From: Candidatus Melainabacteria bacterium
GTDB lineage: Bacteria; Cyanobacteriota; Vampirovibrionia; Gastranaerophilales; Gastranaerophilaceae
Assembly: GCA_022009935.1 (NCBI GenBank)
Contig: CP091731.1
Span: forward strand, 1,488,001 to 1,552,000
Direction of reading: 5' to 3'
Length of the DNA: 64,000 bases
Positions 43,910-55,127 of this stretch are shown piece by piece. Position 1 is the stretch's first letter; every line of letters starts with the position of its first letter. Under the pieces are notes generated by a model. The model was not told the DNA's origin. It was given only the letters and a program-made list of their open reading frames with translations, and searched no databases. Position numbers and translations under genes: made by a program.

Positions 43910-45279
43910 ATGAATTTAATAATAATGTTGCTTTTAATAAGTGTATTAATAATTGTCCATGAACTTGGTCATTTTTAAGTGCAAAATTATTCAAAATAAA
44001 AGTGGACAAATTTGGCATTGGTTTGCCGATTGGACCAACTTTATATGAAAAACAAATAGGCGACACAAAGTTTTTAATCCATGCTTTTTTGCTTGGGGGC
44101 TACGTTTCGTTTCCTGACGATGATGAAAATTGTAAATTACCCAAATGGTCGCCTTTGCGATTTGAAAACAAACCAATATATCAAAGAGCAATTGTCATAG
44201 CATCAGGGGTAATAGCAAATGTTCTTGCAGCGTATCTTCTTGTTTTTCTGACAGCTACAATGTGGGGCAAACTTCCTCTAAATAATTATGATATATACGT
44301 TTCAAAAATTTTACCAAATGTTAATCAACAACTTCAAACAACAAATTTAAAACCAAAAGATAAAATTATTAAAATTAATGGTGCAAACCTTGAATACCCA
44401 AGCGATATAAACCTCTATGCAACATTAAGTAAAAATATGATAACGAAACAAATTCTCAACTTGTGAAATACCATTATAACGAACTTAAAAAACTAAATCC
44501 AAAATTGAATGATGAAGGTGTGATTGAAAAAGGAACAAAAGTTATTTTGCCCAAAATAAAACCTGAAGACGAAATACATCTTGCAAAAGATATAAAACTT
44601 GGAGTTGGTAAGTATCAATCAAATGATGATGTCAAGTTGACTCCGGGGCTTATTGAACTTAGAGATAAAATAACCAATAAAAAAAACATTTTCAGTCGAT
44701 GGCAATTATACAATGACAGACCTTTCAATAGCATTATCAGACAATTTTCATCCTGTAAATTTGACAGTTTTGCGTGACGGAAAAGAAGTAAACATAACAC
44801 CGATAGCTCCAACTGAAGATGGTGTCATAGGTATTGAAAAAGAAATAGTTGAAAATTTTGTAAAAACAAAGACAATAAAAGATAAAATTATATATACAAA
44901 TAAATATTTATATGAAAACACCTATATGATGTTATACGGATTGGGCAAGATGTTTGCAGGCAAAGTTCCATTAAAAGATTTGCATGGGATTGTTGCAATA
45001 ACAAAAATAGGTTCGGATATTATTGAATATCAAGGTCTTTTCAAAGGTTTGCTTTTGACAGCAGTCATCAGCTTGAATTTGGCAATAGTAAACATTTTGC
45101 CAATTCCTGCTTTGGATGGCGGACATTTGCTATTTCTTGCAATTGAAAAAATAAAAGGTCAAAAAGTAAATGAGAAAACACTCAATATGATATCAAATGC
45201 GTGTTTTCTCTTACTCATAGTTCTTATGTTGGTAGTGGTATTCAACGATATATTAGGACTTGTAACAAATAAGTTCTAA
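43910..45279 (+). CDS. rseP: Site-2 intramembrane protease RseP
   Basis: MNLIIMLLLISVLIIVHELGHF holds the HELGH zinc motif in the first helix; a shift follows directly. KVDKFGIGLPIGPTLYEK, FLLGGYVSFPDD and the conserved last helices with SLNLAIVNILPIPALDGGHLL (the LDG motif) are present. A PDZ-like region spans the middle, with additional shifts near 44445 and 44695. About 455 residues. It cleaves anti-sigma factors or signal peptides in the membrane. Confidence 0.92.
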
Positions 45280-46068
45280 TTTTGTACAATTTCAAGTTCA
45301 AAATTGTCCCCTGTTTTAATTTTGGCATGCCCACCTTTAATAACATAAAAGATGTAACCGCCAAGTCCAAATGTAAAAAGATTTCCGACAAAGGTTAATG
45401 GAGCAACCCAAACGCTTCTGTTTGCACCATGTTTTTCAATGACTCCTTCAAGTTTTATTTTGCGTCTTGATTTGTCTTTAAATCTAAATCGTTCAATCGT
45501 TATATCACCCGGGGCGCCAGCAAAACCGTTTTCTGTAATGTTTGTAATGCGCCCTATAATTGGTGTTCCGTTTTCAATAAACTCGTTTTTAAACTTGACG
45601 TTTCCAATCGTTTGAAATTCGACATACTGCCCCAAACGACATTTGTTTGCAGTCAGTCGTTTTACCGGTTTTATCATTAAAACACCAAATGTTTCTTCAA
45701 AATCAACATTCCCAACCGTTTTTGGAACATTAATCTGTTCATATTTTAAACCTTTAACGTCTTCGTTCTCAATTTTTGTGTTTATATTCGTTGAAGGTGC
45801 TTTGACTGTTTTTAAATAATAAACGTCCTCATTTTCAATGAATGGGTCTTTCACGGCAGGGCTTTCAACATATTCAAGAAATTCATTCAAATCGTCTTTG
45901 TAGTAAGGCTTTTTATATTTTTCAATTTCTAAATTTTTGCCTTTCAAAGTCGCTTCCAACCAATTCATCTTTTATTATCTCATTTGATGCCAAAACAAAT
46001 TGGCTTTGAAATAAAGATAAAATCAATAAGAAAGCCAAGTATTTATTAAAGAGTTTCGTTTGTATCAT
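45276..46068 (-). CDS. Exported protein, unknown
   Basis: MIQTKLFNKYLAFLLILSL to FVLASNE is a signal peptide; a shift near 45965 joins it to MNWLEATLKGKNLEIEK. The mature part has repeated short strands (NVPKTVGNVDFEETFGVLMI, IIGRITNITENGFAGAPGD), a WVAPLTFVGNLFTFGLGGYIF hydrophobic segment and a charged end. About 262 residues. Probably periplasmic or envelope-bound. It overlaps the end of rseP by four bases, convergently. Confidence 0.6.
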
Positions 46069-46092
46069 CCTTTAATGCCTCATTTTTTTCCA

Positions 46093-46738
46093 TTATCTTT
46101 TTTGTAATTTTATACGTTGTTTACGTGATGTAAGCAAGAAATTTTGATAAACAGGATCGTTTTTATATGGAGAGTTTACCAAAAAATATGGGTATTTGTT
46201 GTATATATATTCATAAACTTTCATTAAGCGCAAAGAACCGCGTGGATGTGTGCATAAAAAAGTCCAAATTCTACTTTCGTTTAGCATTCGATTTAAAGCA
46301 ACAATCATGCCCAACGGGTCATATCCGGCTTTAACCATATAATCAACGGCGCGCAAATCAGCACGGTATTCATACTTTCTTGGAGCAGTTGTGGTTGTGA
46401 ATAAGTATGAAAACATATTATAATTGTATGAATCCATCGCATGAGAAATTTCATGTGCCAAAACACCTGCATACTCATCTTCAGTTCTTAAAACATTAGC
46501 AAGACCTTTATAAAAATTAATCTCACGATTGATGCTGTTTGAATTTGCATTGAATACATTTTTACTTGTTGAAAATAAAATTTACACGTTTATCAATACG
46601 ATTGGCATTGAGTATGCGATAACCAATATCTTCAATGTAGCGTTGTTGTTTTTGAGCTTCGCTGCTTTCACGAGTGATGTCATAGGTTTGACAGAATGAA
46701 AAACTTGAACAAAACACTAAAGTTGAACAAGCAAGCAT
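46093..46738 (-). CDS. M48-family metallopeptidase, exported
   Basis: MLACSTLVFCSSFSFCQTYD may be a signal peptide; a start further upstream near 46785 is possible because AGAGAGG lies there. After a shift near 46580, NANSNSINREINFYKGLANVL and EYAGVLAHEISHAMDSYNY carry HEISH, and EYRADLRAVDYMVKAGYDP supplies the third ligand (ExxAD). About 215 residues. Related to BepA-type chaperone-proteases of the envelope. The next gene downstream is also exported. Confidence 0.8.
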
Positions 46739-46814
46739 AGAATAACAAATCAGTTTTTTTGAACTTAATTTTTATGATGTTTTCCTCTCTTTTTGAAAAA
46801 ATATATACAAATTA

Positions 46815-47404
46815 CTACTTAACAATTAAGTTAAGTTGGTTAATAGCGGGATAATATAAATTGTTTATTTTAAGTATTTTATAAAACATTTGAGATGCCT
46901 TGTCAATTTTATTATATTTCAAATAATATTCGCCTAACATATAAAAGGCTTCAATGTCATCGTCTGAGATTTGAATTGAATAATTCAAATAGTCATAAGC
47001 AAGGTCGTCATAGCCATTGTTCAACAAAGCTCTACCAATATATTTATAAATTTCGCAATTGATATCTTCTAAAATAGTTATATTTTTTTAAAACATCTCG
47101 CAAAATTCATTTTGGTTATTTTGTAAAAGAATATCAAAAAAACTTTCAAAATAGCATTTCACTTGAAGATATGAGGGAAGATCTCTTATTTTATTTTCAA
47201 TGAACCCAAAGATGGAACGACTAAAATAAATCATTGAATTTTTGTTTTTATCAAGTTTATTCCAAATTTTTTTGTTTCTTTTAAATTTCCTTCAAGCAAA
47301 TAACAAAGTCCAAGTTCAAACAAATACTTTTTTCTTTTGAACACATCAATGGCATAAGCTTTGCTTGAAGAATAGATTAAGTTTATTTTAGTCTTTGAAT
47401 TCAT
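46815..47404 (-). CDS. TPR-like protein, unknown
   Basis: MNSKTKINLIYSSSKAYAID start near 47404, shifts near 47270 and 47090. Helical pairs follow the TPR spacing: KKYLFELGLCYLLEGNLKE, ILEDINCEIYKYIGRALLNN, YDDLAYDYLNYSIQISDDD and IEAFYMLGEYYLKYNKIDKA. About 195 residues. The gene starts four bases after the csrA stop and is in the same direction, so it belongs to the fliW-csrA transcript. Confidence 0.6.
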
Positions 47405-47407
47405 TTT

Positions 47408-47644
47408 TCACAATCTTTTTTTCTCAAATAGAGTATTAAGTTGATTTAAGGATGCAACGCTTGTTTGTTTGGCGCCATTATTATTTTTAATAATTTCTCT
47501 ATAAATTTCCTCACGCAAAACAGTGACATCCTTTGGCGCCACAATGCCCAATTTTACAGCATTATAAGAACTTTCGATAACAACAATTTCAATTTTGTCA
47601 TCAATAATAAGTTTTTGTCCGTTTTTGCGAGATAGTACAAGCAC
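47408..47644 (-). CDS. csrA: Carbon storage regulator CsrA
   Basis: GTG start reading MLVLSRKNGQKLIIDDKIEI, with AAAGGA upstream; IVVIESSYNAVKLGIVAPKDV and TVLREEIYREI complete the fold. 78 residues, slightly long. It binds GGA-containing leaders to control translation. Its antagonist FliW is encoded just upstream. Confidence 0.97.
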   Translation of the reverse strand: MLVLSRKNGQKLIIDDKIEIVVIESSYNAVKLGIVAPKDVTVLREEIYREIIKNNNGAKQTSVASLNQLNTLFEKKRL

Positions 47645-47669
47645 ACTAAATATCCTTTTCTAATAATAA

Positions 47670-48098
47670 TTAAGCTTCAAAAAGCCGTTTGTTTGGCAAA
47701 TGATTTGAACCTGAGAGAATAAGTTGAGCACCTTTATTTTCTTTAATATTAACAACAATGGGAGCAAGCAGGTTAATTGTAGCATCCTCAGGTCGATTTA
47801 AAGGGATTGTGACAATATTAAATGTTAAAAGGTCATTTGCATCATTTAGATTTAAAAGTTTTTGATTATTATCGTCAATTTCAAAAGTATACTCAATATC
47901 AAAAGCTTGAGGAACGGTAATAGGAAAAGTCACACTATCGTTGTCAACAGATTGAAGCCAACTGAACTTGTCATTTTGACTCAATTTAACAATTACATAT
48001 TGTTTTATTTGTTCAAAACCTATAATAGGTGAAACAAAATTAATTATTGAACTTTCATCAATTTCAATTTCACCTAATTTTTCACTTGGAATTTTCAT
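47670..48098 (-). CDS. fliW: FliW, CsrA antagonist
   Basis: MKIPSEKLGEIEIDESSIINF, then GFEQIKQYVIVKL, FSWLQSVDNDSVTFPITVP and NIVTIPLNRPEDATINLLAPIV; 142 residues, intact. FliW binds CsrA allosterically and is released when it binds flagellin. No flagellin or flagellar genes occur in the window, so it may answer to a flagellin elsewhere or to another partner. Confidence 0.95.
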   Translation of the reverse strand: MKIPSEKLGEIEIDESSIINFVSPIIGFEQIKQYVIVKLSQNDKFSWLQSVDNDSVTFPITVPQAFDIEYTFEIDDNNQKLLNLNDANDLLTFNIVTIPLNRPEDATINLLAPIVVNIKENKGAQLILSGSNHLPNKRLFEA

Positions 48099-48119
48099 AA
48101 TAAAAAAATCTCAAAACGC

Positions 48120-49123
48120 TTAATTACGACTATTATTTGTATTCATACCAAAATCCAAATTGGGCATCATTTGTGACATCATCATAGTTTGAATCATTTC
48201 AGGTGTCATTTTAAAATTTGAATTTGGGTTGTTGTTTTGCATCATCATAAATGGCAACATATTCATCATATTGTTGTTGTTTGAATTGTTATTAGCTTGT
48301 CCCATCAACATACTCAATTGCATCATATCATTATTTAAACTTTGCATTTGTTGTCTTTGTTGAGGGGTCATTTGATTAAAGTTTTGTGCTCCTTGTGAAT
48401 TAAAAGGGTTCAAGCCAAGTTTCTGAAAAGTTTTGACAGCTTGAGCGATTTCGTCATTTGTTGGCTCATTGGAAGACATATTGTTGTTAATGTTTTGTCT
48501 TTGACGTTCCATTTGTTGCTGTTTTTTTAGCTCTTCTGTTTGTTTTTTAATATCGCTGTTTATTTCGTCTTTTTCAGCATTAAGTCGTTGTTTTGTCATT
48601 TGACTTGCCGCTTCAGGAGCAACTTTTCTTCCGCTTTTAATAAAAGCACCAACTTCATCAGTTTCAATTTTAATATCTTTTATGGCATCAGGATTGTTTA
48701 TTGACTCCATAGTTTGTTTTGCATATTTGCCAACCACAGAATACGGGTCAAGCAAAGATGTTGATTTAAAATAATTCAAAGCATCATCTTTTTTGCCTAA
48801 TTTCAAATTAGCTAATCCCAAGTAATAGGTAACAACAGAGTTATAAGGTTCTTTTTTTTCAACATTTTTTAAAATTTGCAAACAAGATGTATAATTTTTA
48901 CCCTTATAACAATTAATAGCTTGTCTGATTTGTGGTGTATAAGCCGAGCGTTTACCTGATTTAATAACATTTAATTGAGATAAATGTTCTTCAATATATT
49001 CAGGTGAAGATTTCTCGCTAATTTGACTATTTTTTGTTCGTCATTTTTGTTTACATCATCAGCATACGATAAGTTAAAACATAATAAATACGCAACTAAT
49101 AAACACAGAATTTTTATTTTCAC
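48120..49123 (-). CDS. Exported TPR protein with Met/Asn/Gln-rich tail
   Basis: GTG 49123 reading VKIKILCLLVAYLLCFNLSYA gives a signal peptide; shift near 49040. TPR-like helices (QIRQAINCYKGKNYTSCL, VVTYYLGLANLKLGKKDDA) are followed by a coiled coil (KKQTEELKKQQQMERQ) and a C-terminal 120 residues made largely of N, M and Q (SNNNNMMNMLPFMMMQNNN). About 335 residues. The low-complexity end resembles aggregation-prone or adhesive segments. Function unknown. Confidence 0.6.
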
Positions 49124-49247
49124 TTTTTTATACCCCGATATTTAAATACCTTCTTTTATATTTTAATAACACGGATAATAATATCAACACTTTAAATTAT
49201 ACTAAAATCTCATCTAAAAAACTTAATATATTTAAATTATTTTTTAT

Positions 49248-49281
49248 AAAAAAAATTACGAAAATTAAAAACTTTCGTAAT
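49248..49281 (-). terminator. Terminator after the small gene at 49.4 kb
   Basis: Stem attacgaaa / tttcgtaat with a 9-nt loop; on the minus strand it is followed by seven T. Confidence 0.75.
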
Positions 49282-49355
49282 GTCAATTGTTATTAATATG
49301 TAATTGTAATGAAAGAGAGAATTATGAAACTATATTTTTGCCGATTATAATTTTT

Positions 49356-49569
49356 TTACATAAAATTTTGCATTTCTCTGGTTATGTCAAAATCAATGTC
49401 CATATTTGGGCTTAACGTTGCTTCAATATCTTGCGATGCTTGAAACCCTGCAGGTACAACATCATCAGAACTTATCATTTGCATATTTTTCAATTTTTTC
49501 AAAATCTATTTGGTATACACCTTGCCCGCCTTGAATGCTGGAGCTAAAGGGATTAAGACCGCTTGACAT
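49356..49569 (-). CDS. Small protein, about 71 residues
   Basis: MSSGLNPFSSSIQGGQGVYQ with GAGG upstream, shift near 49490, then SSDDVVPAGFQASQDIEATL and DIDFDITREMQNFM at the stop. Acidic, no membrane helix. Similar short serine/glycine openings occur in the giant protein that is encoded just upstream. Unknown function. Confidence 0.5.
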
Positions 49570-49668
49570 TTGTTTTGAACCTCATATCTTTTTTATTTAT
49601 TCTTTATATACTAATAAACAAAAAATTTGACAGAGAATTTCACATTTTATAAAAAACGTTACAAAACT

Positions 49669-52600
49669 TTACATTTCTTCTGCATCCTCAAATTTCGATT
49701 TTGGCACAACAATAAGTGGCAATTTGCGTTCATGTGCAAATTCAACAAGTTCTTTTGGCATTTTATCTTCACAACCTTCTTTAACAAAGATAGCTGCAAC
49801 TTCATTATCAATAGTAATAAGCTCTGAATGTCCACCCTGTGCTTCCATTCTTGAATTTTTAATATATTCTAACAAATTGGTATAATTCATCTTATTAGAT
49901 TGAGATATATATTTACCACTTTCATCCCGTCCTTTACCACATCCACTGCCAATATTGGACGTTGCCGCTGACAAAACTTTTGTTTTATCGGGTTCCATAA
50001 TAAATCCATATTGTCTCCAATTAAATGTTTCTGTATTAGCCATAGTAATAATTGAAGTGCTTAATGTAGCATCCGATTTAAATTGACTTGTTAAATAATC
50101 AATGCCACCAACTTGCTTACCGTTTCCTATAAAGATGAATTAAAAATTCAAGTTGATTATATTGTGTATTATGAAATCCTAATAATGACAAATATTCTTC
50201 TTGTTTTTCAGAAGATAAATTTTTCATTTTCGCAAGGTCAACTTTGTCAATTTTGATATCTCCTGATTTAAATTCACCAACAATTCCAAGTTCTTTACAT
50301 TCTTGCATTGCTGTTTGACGATCTCTCTGTTTTTTGAGGAAAAGGTGTAAGATCAAGAGTTTTTTTTAAGTTTTGCTAATATATCATTTATAGTTTCAAC
50401 CTTTGAGTTAATGTATCAATTCGTCCAGGAATTTGTTCCAAATAGTCTTTAGTCATCTTTTTATAACTTTCAGCATCACCTAATAAATCTGCTTCACCTA
50501 AGATTTTAAGCATCTTTAAAAATTCAGGATTTTCATCTTTACACTCATACGCAAGAGTATACATTTTTTCGTTATTATTCTCACCTTTTCCTATATATTC
50601 TCCAAAATGATTATTAAAAATTAAATTGGCTACCGTTACCTTCTCATCTTCATTTAATGCACCACTTAGCATCTTATAAGCATATTGACTTCCTCTTTGT
50701 GGATGTGGGTGTATCCTGTCCACCCTCAACTTTTTGCAATATCGTGCATTAATGCTGCGATTAATACAAGTTTTTGGTTATTTTTGTCTAAACCACTAAA
50801 TTCTTTATTGTTAACAACTTCTTTTCCAACAGCTAAAATATGCTTTCCTATATCAAAACGACCTCTTCCTTGATCTACACCCAATAACACAACAAGTTCA
50901 GGTATTGCTTTAAAAATAGATTCAAGGGTTGATTTTGTCTTATCATCCATTCCACTTATCTTTGCATTACCAATTGTATAAGTATTTTTTTCACCTTCTA
51001 CTTTTTTAAATGATAAATATTTTTTTATTTCATCTCTTATTGGCTTCATAACGTTAAGATCTTCTAAGCCTGAAGGAAGTTCATTGAACATAAGACTATC
51101 AATATCATTTGTTAATCTTGCTAAAATAATTGCTTTATTATTATCAGAAATATGGTTATCTTCTAAAATCTTATTAACATTTGATTTTAAAACTTCAAAT
51201 TTATCTGTTTTATCTATTTTTATTTGTTCAAAATCAATATTAGCCAAATCATCTTTAACATCTAGAATATTATTGATATTATCTTTTGTATTTGTGGCAA
51301 ATCCAAATGTTTACCGGATAATAACTTATTAACTTCAAATAATGTAGAGGCATAATCTATTTCATTATCGTTTTTTATAAATATTTTATCTAGGTTTTTG
51401 TTAAGAAAGTTTATATTAATATCTTTAAAAGAATGGTTAAAGTTATTTTTTATTAAAAATACTTGTAATTCTTTAAGTTGTTGAAAAGAAAGGCTTTCTA
51501 AGGATATATCTGCTTCTTCATTAACTTGTATTTTATTTAAAAAGTCACAAAATAGAGCTAGGTATGGAAGCATATCACCAGTCATATTACTTACAGTCTT
51601 ATCATCCGCTTTTTTGTAACATTGGCAGATATTTATTATACAAATCTTCAAATTCTGTTTTAGTAAACGCATTTTGGAAAATTAAACTTAAGATAAAAGG
51701 CGATATATTTTGATACTTATTATCATTATCAAATATTATATCGCAATATAAGTTATCTCCATTTAGTTGATAAGGACACTTTACCATTCTATCAAGAAGT
51801 GTTTTATAATCTTTTCCTTTAATAGTTTTAATATTTGGTTTTAAAACATCTTCCAAAAACCGATGAGCATCATAGCCATCTTTTGCCGAAGTATTAACAC
51901 AATTTATTATTTTATCTTTATAATCTAAAAAAGACTCATTTTCAGGTATTAACTCAACAAGAGTATTGAATACTTCCAATTTATCTTTAACATTATATCC
52001 TGAATAGCAGTAATTGTACTTGTCAAATATCTTAAGCTGATTTAATATTTCCATTTTTTCCATTATTTCAATTTTTTTATTTTCATTGGTTAAAAATTAA
52101 TAATAGATGCTGCATCTTGCTCTGATAAACTTTTCTTTTTTAAATTTTCATTATTTGATAATTCATACAAATTTTCTTTTTACTTGGTTTTTAATTTCTT
52201 CATTTTCTAAGTTAGCATTGCTAATTGCGGACATAATGTTTTTAAAATTACTATCTTTTTTAAAGAAATCTTCTACTGATAAATTTGCTTTGCTTATATA
52301 ATTATTAATGTCGCAAACCTGATAATCATTAAGAATATCTATATCTACATAGTTATCATTTGCATTTTTTCTATAGTAATTTTTAAATCAGAATATGCAT
52401 CATTTGTAAAAATTTCAATTAAGTTGTTTAAAATTGTATTCTTCCGATTTTTAACATAATTTTGAGCTTCAGAAATTTTTTATTAAAAGACAAACTTTGA
52501 GGTAAATCTATAAGAGGAGCTGGAGAAGGCATAGAAAAAGTAGCTATAGGTAGTGGTGGTTGTGGAAAATCATCAATTACTGGTAATGGTGGTGGTAGCG

Positions 52601-53210
52601 GAACTTCATCAATTACTGGTAATGGTGGTGGTAGCGGAACTTCATCAATTGCTGGTAATGGTGGTGGTAGCGGAACTTCATCAATTACTGGTAATGGTGG
52701 TGGCAGCGGAACTTCATCAATTACTGGTAATGGTGGTGGTAGCGGAACTTCATCAATTGCTGGTAATGGTGGTGGTAGCGGAACTTCATCAATTGGTGAC
52801 AGTGGAACTGGAGAAGGCATAGGAGAAGCTGGAGCTAGTTGTGGTGGAACCGGAGTTGAATCTATAGGATCATCTAAATTTATATTAAATATTGTTAAGA
52901 TTGCTTTTTGATCTTCTGGCGAAAGGTCATCAAATTTTTTTTTGATTCCTCATTTAAATTTTTACATATTCTTTCATACTTTTTAGCATCTTGAGTTTTT
53001 GTAATATTTGATATCAAAGCACCACAATCTGTAGCCTTCATTTCTTCAAGAGGCTTAATATCCTGTCTTTTACTATCTTGATTTAAAGGTTTTGCACTTT
53101 TCATTCCATTTTTTATACCACTACCTACAACGCCAATGAGTTGAGAATTTTGTAACATTTTTTTTGGTACTATTTTTAAACGCATCTATAGTTTTTGAAT
53201 CACCTAGCAT
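49669..53210 (-). CDS. Giant HD-domain protein with proline-rich repeat
   Basis: Start MLGDSKTIDAFKNSTKK at 53210; roughly ten shifts are bridged to give about 1,180 residues. Order: an N-terminal helical part (GIKNGMKSAKPLNQDSK); a proline-rich region at 52.5-52.85 kb with six IDEVPLPPPLP repeats; a long helical region (KIEIMEKMEILNQLKIFDK to LPSGLEDLNVM); an HD domain with RFDIGKHILAVGKEV, LVLIAALMHDIAKS and DRIHPH-RGSQYAYKML (the His, His-Asp and later His positions); a helical part; and an end with GYGFIME-like WRQYGFIMEPDKTKV. No signal peptide. The proline repeats suggest binding to SH3, EVH1 or profilin-type partners, hence a possible host-directed effector; this is inference. Confidence 0.6.
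52563..52796 (-). repeat. 36-bp tandem repeat coding a 12-residue proline unit
   Basis: Six near-identical 36-bp units plus a degenerate seventh encode IDEVPLPPPLP followed by A or V. The units differ mainly at that Ala/Val position and by one silent change, so they are recent and probably vary in copy number between strains. Confidence 0.95.
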
Positions 53211-53381
53211 TTCACTTTTTTCCTTTCAAATAATCATTTTCTATTATAATAATAATAAGTAAATCATATAAACAAAATTGTCAAAATAATCTATTTCTTA
53301 ACAAAATGTTACATTCTTAATAACACAAACACTAAACATTCAGACAATGAAAACAATCAAAATGTGTATTATAAGTAAAAT

Positions 53382-54710
53382 ATGACAGAAGTGATAAATA
53401 AACTTTTAAATGCATACGGTGCAAATGAAACATTGCACTATGATAAAGAAGCTGCCCAAAAGGCATATCATGGGGTTGGAAATGCTTTTTCAAAGAAATG
53501 GCTAGGGAATATTTTGCCCTCAGAAATTCTTGGTCTAACATTAAAACAAGCATTAAATATCATAATGACCCTAAGTGAGTCAAATGAATTTTATCGCAAA
53601 TTCCCGGAACAAATTGAAACACCAAATTATGGTGATTTGTGGGGGAGAATTGCAAATTACATCGAGATAAACAATCGTGCGATAGCACAAATGAATTATG
53701 ATAAAACTTGTTGTGGAATAATTGAGGCTATAAAACTATTATGTGCAATACCGCCAAGTGCAAAAAGTTGGGCAAATTGCATTATTTTATCTCAAATTTT
53801 TCCAAACATTTACGGTGATGGATATAACAAAGCCCCGTGGGAAGAAAATTCTTTGTATGGAATAAAACTAAACTGCGGGTATAGTTCAAATGTCATAGAT
53901 TATTCAAAAACCGAATATATCTCTGCAGAGGAACAACTTCAAGCGTTTAACGATATTGCTCATTTTCGAGGATTAAAGACAGGTTTTCGCATAATGATTT
54001 CAGAAGATCAGTTAAAAATATCCAAACCATATGAAGACGACCATTGGTTTCGCTGGGAAAATGATGAACATGTTCAACTGTTTATAAATGAATGTGTAAA
54101 GCTTATGAACTTGGGTTTTGAAGCAATGTTTATTGATTCAGCCAAACATATAGGTGGTTATGATTGCCAACACTATACAGGAGTCGGCAAACTTCCATAT
54201 TATCATCAAATGCAGTACATATTGGATGAAATAAGAGGTAGAAGCGGAAAAACACATTTAAGTTTTGTTGGAGAAAAAAGTTCAAGTGATTTTGAACGAT
54301 ATCAGAATATGGGCTTAAATGGTGGAACGGCTTTTATTGAAAGCGACGATATACATAATGTTAAATATTGGTCTGATATGTTAAAATACTCTCGTATTTA
54401 TGCCCCAGGAGTTGAAGTTTCAAACGACAACGATGAAGGTGGAAGAAGTTACGAAGATAGACTAAGACGTATTCATTCCGTTCTTTTTGGATTCACCTAT
54501 GCAAGTGATAAATTGCCAAGTTTTATGCAAATGGAAGATCTTTTTCCACTTAGATATGACACAAATACTCATCATTTGATGATGACAAATCCCTCTTATT
54601 CTCTTGATGGAAGCCCCAAAAGTCACTATGAAAACCTTTTTACAAAAGAAGACGGACGAAATTATAACCATAAAGTTGGTGAATTATTTGCTTATGCCTT
54701 AAGTTTATAA
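53382..54710 (+). CDS. GH13-like alpha-amylase-fold protein
   Basis: Intact 442-residue frame, one of the few long genes without a shift. LNLGFEAMFIDSAKHIGGY (written here as GFEAMFIDSAKH) matches conserved region II of GH13, where Asp is the nucleophile; LSFVGEKSSS fits region III with the acid Glu; and GGTAFIESDDIHN fits region IV with the second Asp. Upstream text (IYGDGYNKAPWEENSLYGI) is barrel-like. No signal peptide, so probably cytoplasmic glucan or sucrose-type metabolism. The rest of the sequence is unusual and the substrate is unknown. Confidence 0.6.
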   Translation: MTEVINKLLNAYGANETLHYDKEAAQKAYHGVGNAFSKKWLGNILPSEILGLTLKQALNIIMTLSESNEFYRKFPEQIETPNYGDLWGRIANYIEINNRAIAQMNYDKTCCGIIEAIKLLCAIPPSAKSWANCIILSQIFPNIYGDGYNKAPWEENSLYGIKLNCGYSSNVIDYSKTEYISAEEQLQAFNDIAHFRGLKTGFRIMISEDQLKISKPYEDDHWFRWENDEHVQLFINECVKLMNLGFEAMFIDSAKHIGGYDCQHYTGVGKLPYYHQMQYILDEIRGRSGKTHLSFVGEKSSSDFERYQNMGLNGGTAFIESDDIHNVKYWSDMLKYSRIYAPGVEVSNDNDEGGRSYEDRLRRIHSVLFGFTYASDKLPSFMQMEDLFPLRYDTNTHHLMMTNPSYSLDGSPKSHYENLFTKEDGRNYNHKVGELFAYALSL

Positions 54711-54750
54711 GACTGTTGTTTGTTTAATTTCGTTTTCTACGTTTTTAGTT

Positions 54751-55127
54751 GTGGATGTCCAAGGTGGTGCAGGGGGACGGCGAAGCCGTGAACTATCCCC
54801 TAAAAAGTGTACAAACAAAAGTAGCGAGTGTAGTATAAAAAAGAAAGGGTGGAAAAAATGGAAAAATTTACAAAAGAAATTTGCATATCAAAAATTACTT
54901 GAAAGAAATAAAGGTGCAAGAGGAATTAGAAGGATAAAAATGGATTTAGAAGATATTTACGGAAAAATAATGAATAGAAAGAAAATATCCAGAATTATGA
55001 AAGAATTAAATTTGAGAACAAAGAAATAAATATTCAACAATAATCCATTCAGACTGAGGAAGCCAATTTACAAGCAAGGATTACAGAGATTTATTATTGG
55101 AACATGGATTAACTCAATTAATGTCAT
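54751..55127 (+). pseudogene. IS3-family transposase remnant
   Basis: KFAYQKLLERNKGARGIRRI, then MDLEDIYGKIMNRKKISRIM and KELNLRTKK, is the N-terminal HTH_21 region of IS3/IS150 OrfB. The catalytic DDE domain is missing, and what remains ends right where the orphan glycine-zipper cassette begins. A more GC-rich stretch (ggtgcagggggacgg) precedes it. The remnant is probably the scar of the event that moved the cassette. Confidence 0.7.

Noticed and set aside
52553..52822. Plus-strand repetitive protein with VVVAELHQLL units
   Set aside because: It is the antisense reading of the proline-rich repeat; the minus-strand frame joins on both sides to a long protein.
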